Source: Bacteroidota bacterium (GTDB lineage: Bacteria; Bacteroidota; Ignavibacteria; UBA10030). Taken from it: 7,617 bases of DNA. The notes below the pieces were generated by a model. That model saw nothing but the letters and a program-made list of their open reading frames with translations. It ran no database searches and was not told where the DNA came from. The stretch covers positions 1-7,617 of the forward strand of contig JALONE010000036.1 of assembly GCA_025455125.1 (NCBI GenBank), read 5' to 3'. Both the position numbers and the translations under genes were made by a program. Shown here piece by piece: positions 1 to 6,410 of this stretch (positions within the stretch are counted from its first letter, which is position 1; each line of letters opens with the position of its first letter).

Positions 1-570
1 ATTGAAGATCTCGATATCGTCCATGACGATGAGATTCTGATCGGGTCCGCTTCCACGGACTGCGAATTGCGCCGTGAAATCATTCGGAGCCACGACTCCC
101 GGCAACGATTGCAGGCCGCGGATGATGTCCTCGCCCAATCCGGCGACCGCTCTGACCGTCTGCGGTTGAAGGAATTTGAGACTGGTGCGAACGTCGTCCA
201 TCCCCTGTCTGCTCCGCTCACCAACGATCTGCACCGCCGTGAGTTCGATCGCCTCCTCCTCGAGCACGACCTCGATTCGGCTTGTCCGGCCGCCGGCCAC
301 CGCCACGCCACCAACGACCTTGGTCATGTGGCCGAGAAGGGAGAACCGAACTTCATACGTACCCGGAGGAACACGTTCGATCGTGAACTCCCCTTCAACG
401 TCGCTTACGGCGCCAATCGTGGTTCCTTGGACCAGAACATTCGCCCCAAATAACTCCTGTCCAAGTTCGTCTCTCACTAGACCACGAATCGCTCCTTGCG
501 AATCCTGCGCGAAGGCGTTGGATGCTAGAATAATTGCGAGAGTGAAAATGGCTGCTGATTTTGTTGTCAT
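1..570 (-). CDS. TonB-dependent outer-membrane receptor, N-terminal part (runs off left edge)
   Basis: Only the first 190 codons are in the window; the reading frame is open to base 1, so the barrel is missing. Residues 1-21 form a signal peptide (Lys4, hydrophobic stretch 6-16, cleavage after AFA-21). Residues about 26-105 resemble a carboxypeptidase-regulatory-like (CarboxypepD_reg) beta-sandwich, with the typical GANV, DVEGEFTI and VPPGTYEV strings. Residues about 136-190 are a TonB plug domain: LQSLPGVV at 153-160 and VRGSGPDQNLIVMDDIEI at 171-188, the usual 'RG...QN..v.DDI' plug signature. By family knowledge such receptors take up siderophores, vitamin B12 or glycans through the outer membrane with TonB energy; the substrate cannot be read here. 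The start at 570 gives a clean signal peptide. An in-frame ATG at 600 would add ten polar residues (MGNQKEDRIP) before it and has no ribosome binding site, so it is less likely. The gene is divergent from bshB1. Confidence 0.87.
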   Translation of the reverse strand, partial: MTTKSAAIFTLAIILASNAFAQDSQGAIRGLVRDELGQELFGANVLVQGTTIGAVSDVEGEFTIERVPPGTYEVRFSLLGHMTKVVGGVAVAGGRTSRIEVVLEEEAIELTAVQIVGERSRQGMDDVRTSLKFLQPQTVRAVAGLGEDIIRGLQSLPGVVAPNDFTAQFAVRGSGPDQNLIVMDDIEIFN

Positions 571-602
571 CGGGATTCGGTCTTCTTTCTGGTTACCCAT
601 GT

Positions 603-639
603 AACGAATCTAATAGTCCAAATAGTTCCAATCGTTCAA
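603..639 (-). promoter_or_regulatory. possible sigma70-like promoter for the TonB-dependent receptor
   Basis: On the minus strand, TTGAAC (634-639) and TATTAG (610-615) are separated by 18 bases, giving a weak -35/-10 pair that would start transcription around 603 and leave a leader of roughly 33 bases before the ATG at 570. The match is partial (four of six bases in each box). The boxes fall in a 9-bp tandem repeat, so similar words recur by chance. A Bacteroidota-style TAnnTTTG element was not found at a good spacing. This is a tentative assignment. Confidence 0.22.
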
Positions 640-642
640 ATC
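616..642. repeat. three-copy 9-bp tandem repeat in the divergent intergenic region
   Basis: Three adjacent 9-mers are seen on the plus strand: GTCCAAATA (616-624), GTTCCAATC (625-633) and GTTCAAATC (634-642). A decayed fourth unit, GTGCATTTG, may follow at 643-651, and AATCTAATA precedes at 607-615. On the minus strand the units read as GA/TA-TT-T/G-G/A-AC. The array lies between the divergent receptor and bshB1 starts, closer to the receptor, and overlaps its possible promoter. It could be an operator array for a regulator, a slippage-prone tract that alters promoter spacing, or a dispersed repeat family; the sequence alone does not decide. Confidence 0.6.
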
Positions 643-725
643 GTGCATTTGAACTGAAAGCAGAGCCATCTATGGCATTCTTAGCCAATTTCACTATATT
701 TCGGAGACCTTTAATGGAGATTGTA

Positions 726-1454
726 ATGCACGCGGATGTGTTGGTCATAGGAGCCCACCCGGACGACATTGAGCTTTCATGCGGAGGAACGGTTGCGAAG
801 TTGGCGAACGAGGGGCATGCGGTCGCCCTTGCCGAGCTCACACGGGGAGAGTTGGGAACACGGGGAAACGAGAAGATCAGGGGGGTTGAAGCGACGAACG
901 CCGCAAAGATCATGGGAGTCTCCATCCGTCGCAACCTGGAGATCCCCGATGGGAACATCGAATTGAACCGGAAGAACCTGCTGAAGGTCATCTCCCTCAT
1001 TCGGGAGTTGCGACCCCGTATACTGCTCATCCCCCACTTTCACGAGCGCCATCCCGACCACGTCCATGCACACCATCTCTGCAAGGAGGCATGGTTCTAC
1101 GCCGGACTCCGGAAGATCCGAACGACGCTTCGCGGCAAGGCGCAATCTCCGCATCGCCCGGACAACTACTTCCATTACATGCAGAAGTTCGAGTTCCAGC
1201 CGACCTTCGTGGTCGATGTTTCGGACTTCTTCGAACAACGGATGCAGGCCATCCGAGCGCACGCGTCGCAGTTTCACAACCCGTCAAGCACCGAGCCCGA
1301 AACGGTCCTGAGTCATCCCTCGTTTCTGGACGACATCCGTTCACGCGCCCTGTATTTCGGTCAGACCATTGGCGTGAAGTACGGCGAACCGTTCTACTCT
1401 CCGGTCCCGCTCGGCATCAAGAGCCCGTTCGACCTCGTGCTCACGCGCGGGTGA
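726..1454 (+). CDS. bshB1: BshB1: N-acetyl-alpha-D-glucosaminyl L-malate deacetylase (bacillithiol biosynthesis)
   Basis: This is a cytoplasmic zinc-dependent LmbE/PIG-L family deacetylase of 242 residues, close to the usual BshB1 length. It removes the acetyl group from GlcNAc-malate, the second step of bacillithiol synthesis, between BshA and BshC. The AHPDD motif at residues 10-14 supplies zinc ligands and the catalytic Asp. HERHPDHVHAHH at 106-117 holds the third zinc His and the HPDH signature. The C-terminal YGEPFYS (219-225) is typical of BshB1 and separates it from general LmbE proteins. Two ATGs are plausible. The one at 726 aligns best with the family and has GGAG six bases upstream. 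The one at 714 adds four residues (MEIV) and has GGAG (703-706) seven bases upstream. The frame stays open further left to 561, but that stretch crosses the tandem repeat and the receptor promoter region. The gene faces ccmF tail to tail. bshA and bshC are not in the window. Confidence 0.93.
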   Translation: MHADVLVIGAHPDDIELSCGGTVAKLANEGHAVALAELTRGELGTRGNEKIRGVEATNAAKIMGVSIRRNLEIPDGNIELNRKNLLKVISLIRELRPRILLIPHFHERHPDHVHAHHLCKEAWFYAGLRKIRTTLRGKAQSPHRPDNYFHYMQKFEFQPTFVVDVSDFFEQRMQAIRAHASQFHNPSSTEPETVLSHPSFLDDIRSRALYFGQTIGVKYGEPFYSPVPLGIKSPFDLVLTRG

Positions 1455-1461
1455 TTGGAGA

Positions 1462-3819
1462 TCACGCCTCCGTCTCTTCTTCCTCGCTCTCGCTCGTCTC
1501 ACGTTCCGTCAGACGGCGATACATCGTAAGCAGAAATCCGATCGCCAGCGTCACCGTCCCGACCCATACCAGGTTGATGTACGGCTTGATGCTTGCCTCG
1601 ATGACCAGCGTTTCATCCTTCCCCGCGCGCGAGGCGTCCGTCGGAGCGGTCACGCTTACCACGAGCGCCGACATGGAATCATCCTCCTGATTCGGCTTCA
1701 TCTGGACGATAGTGAACGCGTAGTCGCCGCTGGACGATTCGAATCGTCCGGGGATGTACTCCGGCGCCCCCGCTCCCCCGTTCATGCGCATCACGACCCG
1801 TTCACGCTTCGCTCCCTCCACCACCTCCAGCAGGGCCCTGATCTCGAACGGCTTGTTCTCCATCATCGCGTCGCGGTCGGCATCGGTGAAGTCGAATCCC
1901 AGGAAGGTGACGCTCAATCCATCCAGCGGCGTCGGCGTTCCTTTGAGAAGCTCGAACGCGCGGCTCCCACCGCTCGTCGCTTCTTCGACGGAAAGCGGCG
2001 CGACGTAGAAATCCCGATGCAGGAAGTTGACAAGGTCCGGATGCCGGAGAATGCTCTGCGTGAATTCGCTGTAGTGCATCACGGGGGCCACCTGGAGCAC
2101 GCGGCCGTCCCGCTCCACGCGCACATCGAAGGCGTACCGCTCCGCATCCACTTGCCGATGGCCGGTGTAGGTCAGCTGATAGCCGAGCGTCTCCGCCGGT
2201 TTTCCTTTTTCCAACGCGACCGTGCGCGTTTCGTCATACCGTTCCGATGTGACGAATCCGATGCACATCACGGCGATGCCAATGTGTGCCAACGCACCCC
2301 CCGCCAGTTTTGGATTCCCCCGGTACATGTCCCACCCGACCTGGACATTCGCGGCAAGCGAGAAGGCGGCGGTGAACACGAAGAGCAAGATCAGAAGTTC
2401 TTCGGTCCCCAGAAGCAACATGAACGCCGTCACGCCGAACGCGACGACCGCGGGAACGAGCATGCGCTTCAGGAGCGACGCGGTCTTCGTACGGCGCCAC
2501 CAGAGCAGCTGCCCGACGCCCGAAAGGAACGTGATCGCGATACCAAGCGGCAAGTTGGTGTGCACGTAATACATGATATCGACTGCCGATGCCTTGCCGT
2601 TGAGGAGGGTCGTGATGATGGGGGACGACGTGCCAACGGTGATGAAGACGGCGGAGAAGACGAGCGCGCCGGCTCCAAGGAAGAGCGCAAATTCACGCGA
2701 CAGCACGGAATGCTGTACTGGTACCTTCGGCATCTCGCGCATCCGCCAGAGGAGCAACCCGAATCCAAGCGCCACGAATACGGCGATGAACAGCAGGAGC
2801 AGCCAGTAGACCCACATCCCCGGATCGACGAACGAATGGACTGAGGTGTCGCCCAGGATCCCGCTCCGCGTGAGAAACGTGCTGTAGAGAACCATGACGA
2901 ATGAGAGAAGGCTGAGTGCGAAGTTCGTCCGCACGAATGCGCCGTTGCGCCGCTGCGTCAATGACGTATGGATGGATGCGACGCAGATGAGCCACGGGAT
3001 CAACGAGGAATTCTCGACCGGGTCCCAGCCCCAGAATCCACCCCAACCAAGCGTCTCATACGCCCAATAGCCGCCGAGGATGATCCCCACGCCCAGTACA
3101 AGGGCCGCGAACACCGACCACGGGGTCGCAACGCGGATCCAGGAATGATAATCTTTCTTCAGCAACCCCGCGACGGCGAGCGTGTATGGGATCGCCATTG
3201 CGGAAAATCCCATGAACAGAATCTGAGGATGGATGACCATCCAGTAGTTCTGCAGGAGCGGATTCAATCCCCGTCCCTCTGCGGGGATCTGCGCCCAGAG
3301 CCCTTTCGCCGCATCGAGAACGAGGATATTGGCCAGTCCTTGTGGCACTGGGCCGGACTGGATGACATCCGATGCGAAGGTGACCCAGATGTACTCGAAC
3401 GGATCCTTCACGACCAGCATCAGGAACAGGAAGGCGAGGATGAGCGAATAGACCGCCATCACTTCCGCCTCATAGTCCTTGCGGGACGCGTATCGCGCCA
3501 GAAAGAGGCCGATGAGCGCCGTGAACAGGGTCCAGAGCATGAAGCTTCCCTCCTGCCCCGCGTAGAACGTGGAGATGAGAAGCGGGATCGGAAGGTTCGT
3601 CGAGCTGTAGCTCCAGATGTAGGTGTACTGAAACTGGTGGGTCAGGATGAAGAAGAGCAACAACGCGCTCGCGGTGGCTTGCGCCGCTACGGAGGCAAAG
3701 AAGCTAAGCCGGCCATACAGAACCGCACGCCGGTCCGCGCGCGCATGGGCCCATGCATACAAAAAGGCCGCACCGAGTGCGGCCGCAAATCCGAATTTGA
3801 CGATCAGTCCACCCGCCAC
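1462..3819 (-). CDS. ccmF: CcmF: haem lyase of cytochrome c maturation, with enlarged periplasmic domain
   Basis: This 785-residue inner-membrane protein of the CcmF/NrfE/CcsA family transfers haem from CcmE to CxxCH sites of apocytochrome c in the periplasm. The tryptophan-rich WWD motif, WGGFWGWDPVEN, is at 259-270. The four conserved histidines can be placed: H197 (VIHPQ) and H328 (SVHSF) as the two periplasmic haem ligands, H284 (ASIHT) and H512 (LAHIG) as the two transmembrane ones. I count about 14 hydrophobic segments, the last at about 748-766. Residues about 524-747 form a soluble, presumably periplasmic, domain of some 220 residues, clearly larger than in the 647-residue E. coli protein. 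The C-terminus is very acidic (SESEEEETEA). The start is GTG at 3819, supported by GGAGGG four bases upstream and a hydrophobic N-terminal segment right after it. It is the last gene of the ccm block, 22 bases after ccmE. Confidence 0.95.
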   Translation of the reverse strand: MAGGLIVKFGFAAALGAAFLYAWAHARADRRAVLYGRLSFFASVAAQATASALLLFFILTHQFQYTYIWSYSSTNLPIPLLISTFYAGQEGSFMLWTLFTALIGLFLARYASRKDYEAEVMAVYSLILAFLFLMLVVKDPFEYIWVTFASDVIQSGPVPQGLANILVLDAAKGLWAQIPAEGRGLNPLLQNYWMVIHPQILFMGFSAMAIPYTLAVAGLLKKDYHSWIRVATPWSVFAALVLGVGIILGGYWAYETLGWGGFWGWDPVENSSLIPWLICVASIHTSLTQRRNGAFVRTNFALSLLSFVMVLYSTFLTRSGILGDTSVHSFVDPGMWVYWLLLLFIAVFVALGFGLLLWRMREMPKVPVQHSVLSREFALFLGAGALVFSAVFITVGTSSPIITTLLNGKASAVDIMYYVHTNLPLGIAITFLSGVGQLLWWRRTKTASLLKRMLVPAVVAFGVTAFMLLLGTEELLILLFVFTAAFSLAANVQVGWDMYRGNPKLAGGALAHIGIAVMCIGFVTSERYDETRTVALEKGKPAETLGYQLTYTGHRQVDAERYAFDVRVERDGRVLQVAPVMHYSEFTQSILRHPDLVNFLHRDFYVAPLSVEEATSGGSRAFELLKGTPTPLDGLSVTFLGFDFTDADRDAMMENKPFEIRALLEVVEGAKRERVVMRMNGGAGAPEYIPGRFESSSGDYAFTIVQMKPNQEDDSMSALVVSVTAPTDASRAGKDETLVIEASIKPYINLVWVGTVTLAIGFLLTMYRRLTERETSESEEEETEA

Positions 3820-3823
3820 AGTT

Positions 3824-3829
3824 CCCTCC
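3824..3829 (-). promoter_or_regulatory. strong ribosome binding site for ccmF (GTG start)
   Basis: On the minus strand GGAGGG is followed by AACT and then the GTG at 3819. This near-perfect Shine-Dalgarno sequence decides the non-ATG start of ccmF and sits in the 22-base gap after the ccmE stop codon. Confidence 0.75.
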
Positions 3830-3841
3830 GCACGTATTACG

Positions 3842-4231
3842 CTACATGGATTTCTTCACGTCCTCGCCTGTCCCTTCGTACTTCGAAGGACACTTCGTTA
3901 GAATATCGGAGGCGTGAAACTCATTCCCATCGAACTTCCCTTTCGCGACGATGCTGCTTGCCATCTCGAAATTGTTCGGGCGTGCGCCATGGTACACGAC
4001 GCGGACGACCTCGTCGTTCTCGTCCTTCATGTAGAACGTGAACACCACCTTGTCGGCGTCGAACGACGTCTGCATCTCCCGCATCCATTCGCCGTTCACC
4101 TGCAATTTCTTCCCCATCTCCCGCGCGGTCTGGAAGTTCCCGTACTCCACGTTCGCATCCAGAAAATTCACCGCCCCCAGCACGATACCGACCGCCACCA
4201 CGAGCACGCCAACGATCACTTTCGGTTTCAT
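3842..4231 (-). CDS. ccmE: CcmE: haem chaperone, CxxxY variant
   Basis: This 129-residue membrane-anchored periplasmic haem chaperone accepts haem from the CcmABCD complex and passes it to CcmF. Residues 5-23 are the single N-terminal membrane anchor. Residues about 28-112 form the OB-fold core, with KLQVNGEW at 42-49, a VFTFYMKDEND strand region at 63-73 and VVYHGARPNNF at 78-88. The terminal motif is CPSKY at 114-118. Classical CcmE proteins have HxxxY here, with the His covalently bound to haem; this protein has Cys (codon TGT) in that place. CxxxY forms are established in archaea and Desulfovibrio-type bacteria, where the Cys carries the haem. The tail after Y118 is short, 11 residues, and lysine/acid-rich. 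The ATG at 4231 has AAGGA (4240-4244) eight bases upstream, inside the end of ccmD, which ends four bases before it. Confidence 0.94.
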   Translation of the reverse strand: MKPKVIVGVLVVAVGIVLGAVNFLDANVEYGNFQTAREMGKKLQVNGEWMREMQTSFDADKVVFTFYMKDENDEVVRVVYHGARPNNFEMASSIVAKGKFDGNEFHASDILTKCPSKYEGTGEDVKKSM

Positions 4232-4235
4232 TCCG

Positions 4236-4373
4236 TCAGTCCTTCTTCAATTGTTTTTCCAGACGTGTGATCTTTCCGTCCAGCCGGACCAGATACACGA
4301 CGATGCCGGCCCAGATCAGCAGGACGATCCCGAGCACGATATACATCTGATGGTGTGACATATACTCCAGCAT
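4236..4373 (-). CDS. ccmD: CcmD-like small membrane protein
   Basis: This 45-residue gene fills the space between ccmC and ccmE, exactly where ccmD belongs. The protein starts MLEYMSHHQMYIV, has one membrane segment at about 11-29 (IVLGIVLLIWAGIVVYLV) and ends in a charged, probably cytoplasmic, helix (DGKITRLEKQLKKD) that could form a short coiled coil. This is the CcmD pattern: a short periplasmic-side N-terminus, one helix and a basic tail. In known systems CcmD holds CcmC and CcmE in the CcmABCD complex and helps release haem-loaded CcmE. The ATG at 4373 has GAGG (4379-4382) five bases upstream, overlapping the ccmC stop codon. An internal ATG at residue 5 is possible. Primary sequence of CcmD is poorly conserved, so the call rests on position, size and topology. 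Confidence 0.78.
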   Translation of the reverse strand: MLEYMSHHQMYIVLGIVLLIWAGIVVYLVRLDGKITRLEKQLKKD

Positions 4374-4380
4374 AACGACC

Positions 4381-5085
4381 TCATGAATGTTGATCAGCAA
4401 CGTGGTGCTCGAGGCGCGCCGCTCGTATTCGAAGCGTCAGGAGCCAGATGTAGAAGAGTGTGAATCCGATCAGCGACGAGAAGAATACGACGCGCATGTT
4501 CGGCGCCATCTTGAATTCGAGGACCGGGCCGCTTCCATCCACGTCCCCTTTCGCTCCCGGATGGAGTCCCGCCACCATGCGCGGCAGGACGAAGATGAAG
4601 AACGGCACGGTGAGACCTGCAATGATGGCGTAAACCGCGGAAAGACGTGCACGCGCTTCATCCGATGCGAGTGCTGAGCGGAGCGCGAAGTATGCCCCAT
4701 AGATGAGGAGCAGGACAAAAATGGAAGTTTCGCGCGGATCCCAGTTCCAGAACGATCCCCAGTTGAACTTCGCCCAGAGCGATCCGGTCACGGTCGCCAA
4801 AATGCAGAGCATGAATCCGAGCCCCGCCGAAGAGACAGACTTTAGATCATCGTCGATCGACCGCGTCCGCAGGTACCGATAGCCGTACCACATCGAGACA
4901 AGGAACGCCAGCACCGTCGTCCACGCGATGGGGACATGGTAGAAGATGTTCCGCGCCTTGTCCTCCAGACCGGGGATGATCGGAAACTCGAAGAGTCCTT
5001 GTGGCGCCGGCGCGAGCGGGATGGCGATGCCCGCGATGAGCACGAACGTGATGAGAATGATCGAGAGGACCTTGACGATGCGCAT
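4381..5085 (-). CDS. ccmC: CcmC: haem delivery protein of the cytochrome c maturation complex
   Basis: This is a 234-residue, six-helix inner-membrane protein of the haem-handling family; it presents haem at the periplasmic face and attaches it to CcmE. The WWD motif WGSFWNWDPRET is at 109-120. The two periplasmic haem-ligand histidines are H50 (IFYHVPIAW) and H175 (AGLHPGAKG), both in their expected loops on either side of the motif. Membrane segments lie at about 5-24, 52-70, 85-104, 119-138, 149-168 and 199-220. I chose the ATG at 5085, one base after the ccmB stop and six bases after GGAAAG. The frame continues upstream to an ATG at 5103 and a TTG at 5109, but these would overlap ccmB and lack a ribosome binding site. 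ccmD follows after seven bases. Confidence 0.95.
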   Translation of the reverse strand: MRIVKVLSIILITFVLIAGIAIPLAPAPQGLFEFPIIPGLEDKARNIFYHVPIAWTTVLAFLVSMWYGYRYLRTRSIDDDLKSVSSAGLGFMLCILATVTGSLWAKFNWGSFWNWDPRETSIFVLLLIYGAYFALRSALASDEARARLSAVYAIIAGLTVPFFIFVLPRMVAGLHPGAKGDVDGSGPVLEFKMAPNMRVVFFSSLIGFTLFYIWLLTLRIRAARLEHHVADQHS

Positions 5086-5086
5086 A

Positions 5087-5761
5087 TCAGTCTTTCCAAA
5101 CATGTTCAAACAGCAAGTAGGATCCGCCGGTCATGACCAGAAGATAGGAGAAGAGAACTTGAAATTCACCAAAGGCATTCTCGAACGATTCGCCGGCCAG
5201 GGCGCGGATCGTGGAGCGCATGACAGTCATCAGGAGCGGGATCAATACTGGAAACGACAGGACGGGATAGAGAGTTCCACGCGTATTCGCCCGAGCGATG
5301 ATGGCGGCAATGATGGTGGCGGCGGAAGCAAGCCCCAGGCTTCCCAGAAGCCAGGTCACCGCGAAGATGTCAAACGAAGCGACAACAAACCCGGGAAAGA
5401 CGATGAGATACAGGACCGTGACCGCCAGCGTCAGCAGCAGCGTCAACCCGCAATTGAACAGCAGTTTGCCGACATAGACGACCTTGGGCGACGCGATGAG
5501 CTGCAAGGCAAGCGCGGTCCCCTTTTCTTCCTCGCTCACGAAGATGCGGGACAGGCCGGACATCGAACTGAAAAAGACGACAACCCAATACATCCCCGCC
5601 AGCAATTCTGGACTCGCCTGGTCTTCGCGCATGGCGAACAGGATGGTCGCCACAGAGGTGATGACGAACATCACGAGCGCGTTCATCGCATACCGTGTCC
5701 GGAGTTCGGACCGCGCATCTTTCACCACCAATGCCCATGTTCGCGCAATCGTGCTCATCAT
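5087..5761 (-). CDS. ccmB: CcmB: membrane subunit of the CcmAB ABC transporter
   Basis: This is a 224-residue inner-membrane protein with about six hydrophobic segments. It is the permease partner of CcmA; CcmAB uses ATP hydrolysis to release haem-loaded CcmE from CcmC. Typical CcmB features are a basic/acidic N-terminal amphipathic stretch (VVKDARSELRTRYA, 12-25), the cytoplasmic SEEEKGT motif at 76-82 followed by LQLIASP, and the FPVLIPLL segment at 170-177. The ATG at 5761 lies four bases after the ccmA stop codon; a second ATG follows immediately at 5758, which is equally possible. A GTG at 5785 would add eight residues overlapping ccmA and is less likely. The stop codon is one base from the ccmC start, so translation is probably coupled. 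Confidence 0.93.
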   Translation of the reverse strand: MMSTIARTWALVVKDARSELRTRYAMNALVMFVITSVATILFAMREDQASPELLAGMYWVVVFFSSMSGLSRIFVSEEEKGTALALQLIASPKVVYVGKLLFNCGLTLLLTLAVTVLYLIVFPGFVVASFDIFAVTWLLGSLGLASAATIIAAIIARANTRGTLYPVLSFPVLIPLLMTVMRSTIRALAGESFENAFGEFQVLFSYLLVMTGGSYLLFEHVWKD

Positions 5762-5765
5762 TCGC

Positions 5766-6410
5766 CTACCGTTTGTTCCCGCCACTGCCGCTCAGGTGAA
5801 CCCGCGCCGTACACCATGCGGCTTCGGATTCATCGTTCGTTGCGACGATCAGGATCCCCCGTTCTTTCTGCTCTGCAACGATCGCCTCCACAACGGCGAT
5901 TCCCTCGGCGTCCAGGTTCGACGTCGGCTCATCCAGCATCAACACCGTCGGCTCATGGAGCAACGCGAACGCGTACTTGAGCCTCTGCTTCATCCCGGAA
6001 GAGAATGTTCCGACGTCGTCGTGACGACGGTTCCAAAGGTTCACCTGCTTCATGCGTCGCTCGATGGTCACGGATGCGGGTTCATTCCCGGATCGGATGC
6101 GGGACAGCAAACGGAGGTTCTCTTCGGCGCTGAATTCATCATACAGGTTCAGATACGGAGAGACGAATCCCAGTTCATGCCGCAACGCATCTATCTCGAT
6201 CGGCACCCCTGCACGCTGATACGCGACCGTCCCGGTGGTCGGACCGATGGCGCCGGCGAGAACCTTGATCAGCGTCGACTTCCCCGCACCATTGAGTCCC
6301 GTCACGGCCAACGAGCCGGGCGCGTCCAACGCGAACGAGATCCCTTGAAACACCGGCCGCCGATTGAAATCGCGGCGAAGATCCGTCACCTGCAGTCGGA
6401 TGCCGTTCAT
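5766..6410 (-). CDS. ccmA: CcmA: ATPase subunit of the CcmAB ABC transporter
   Basis: This 214-residue cytoplasmic ABC ATPase pairs with CcmB and powers release of haem-loaded CcmE. Walker A is GLNGAGKST at 38-46, the ABC signature FSSGMKQR at 136-143, Walker B VLMLDEP at 156-162 and the D-loop SNLD at 164-167. Two usual residues differ: the Q-loop position reads FVSPYL (82-87), with Ser84 where Gln is expected, and the H-loop position reads VATND (189-193), with Asn192 where His is expected. Both may be clade habits rather than damage, since all other motifs are intact. The ATG at 6410 overlaps the protease stop codon as ATGA, a typical coupled start without its own strong ribosome binding site. 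The frame is open further upstream to 6737, but that stretch is the other frame of the protease gene and carries no ABC sequence. Confidence 0.93.
   Translation of the reverse strand: MNGIRLQVTDLRRDFNRRPVFQGISFALDAPGSLAVTGLNGAGKSTLIKVLAGAIGPTTGTVAYQRAGVPIEIDALRHELGFVSPYLNLYDEFSAEENLRLLSRIRSGNEPASVTIERRMKQVNLWNRRHDDVGTFSSGMKQRLKYAFALLHEPTVLMLDEPTSNLDAEGIAVVEAIVAEQKERGILIVATNDESEAAWCTARVHLSGSGGNKR

Noticed and set aside
616..642. CRISPR array
   Set aside because: The repeats are contiguous 9-mers without spacers, and no cas genes are near.
649..676. Plus-strand promoter for bshB1 (TTGAAC, 16 bases, TATGGC)
   Set aside because: The -10 box matches only three of six bases and no Bacteroidota-type TAnnTTTG box sits at the right spacing; too weak to list as a feature.
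561..725. Extension of bshB1 leftwards to 561
   Set aside because: The added residues come from the tandem repeat and intergenic DNA, overlap the receptor start, and are absent from the family; the family-type N-terminus begins at 726.
2017..2844. Plus-strand open frame of 275 codons inside the ccmF region
   Set aside because: Antisense shadow of ccmF, rich in Arg, Glu and His, no domain or plausible start context.
2968..4041. Long plus-strand open frame of 357 codons opposite ccmF and ccmE
   Set aside because: It is antisense to two clearly conserved genes, spans their junction, and its product is compositionally odd (very rich in Arg, Asp, Glu and His) with no recognisable domain.
5762..5785. 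GTG start for ccmB at 5785
   Set aside because: It overlaps the end of ccmA and lacks a good ribosome binding site; the paired ATGs at 5761 and 5758 fit the family start better.
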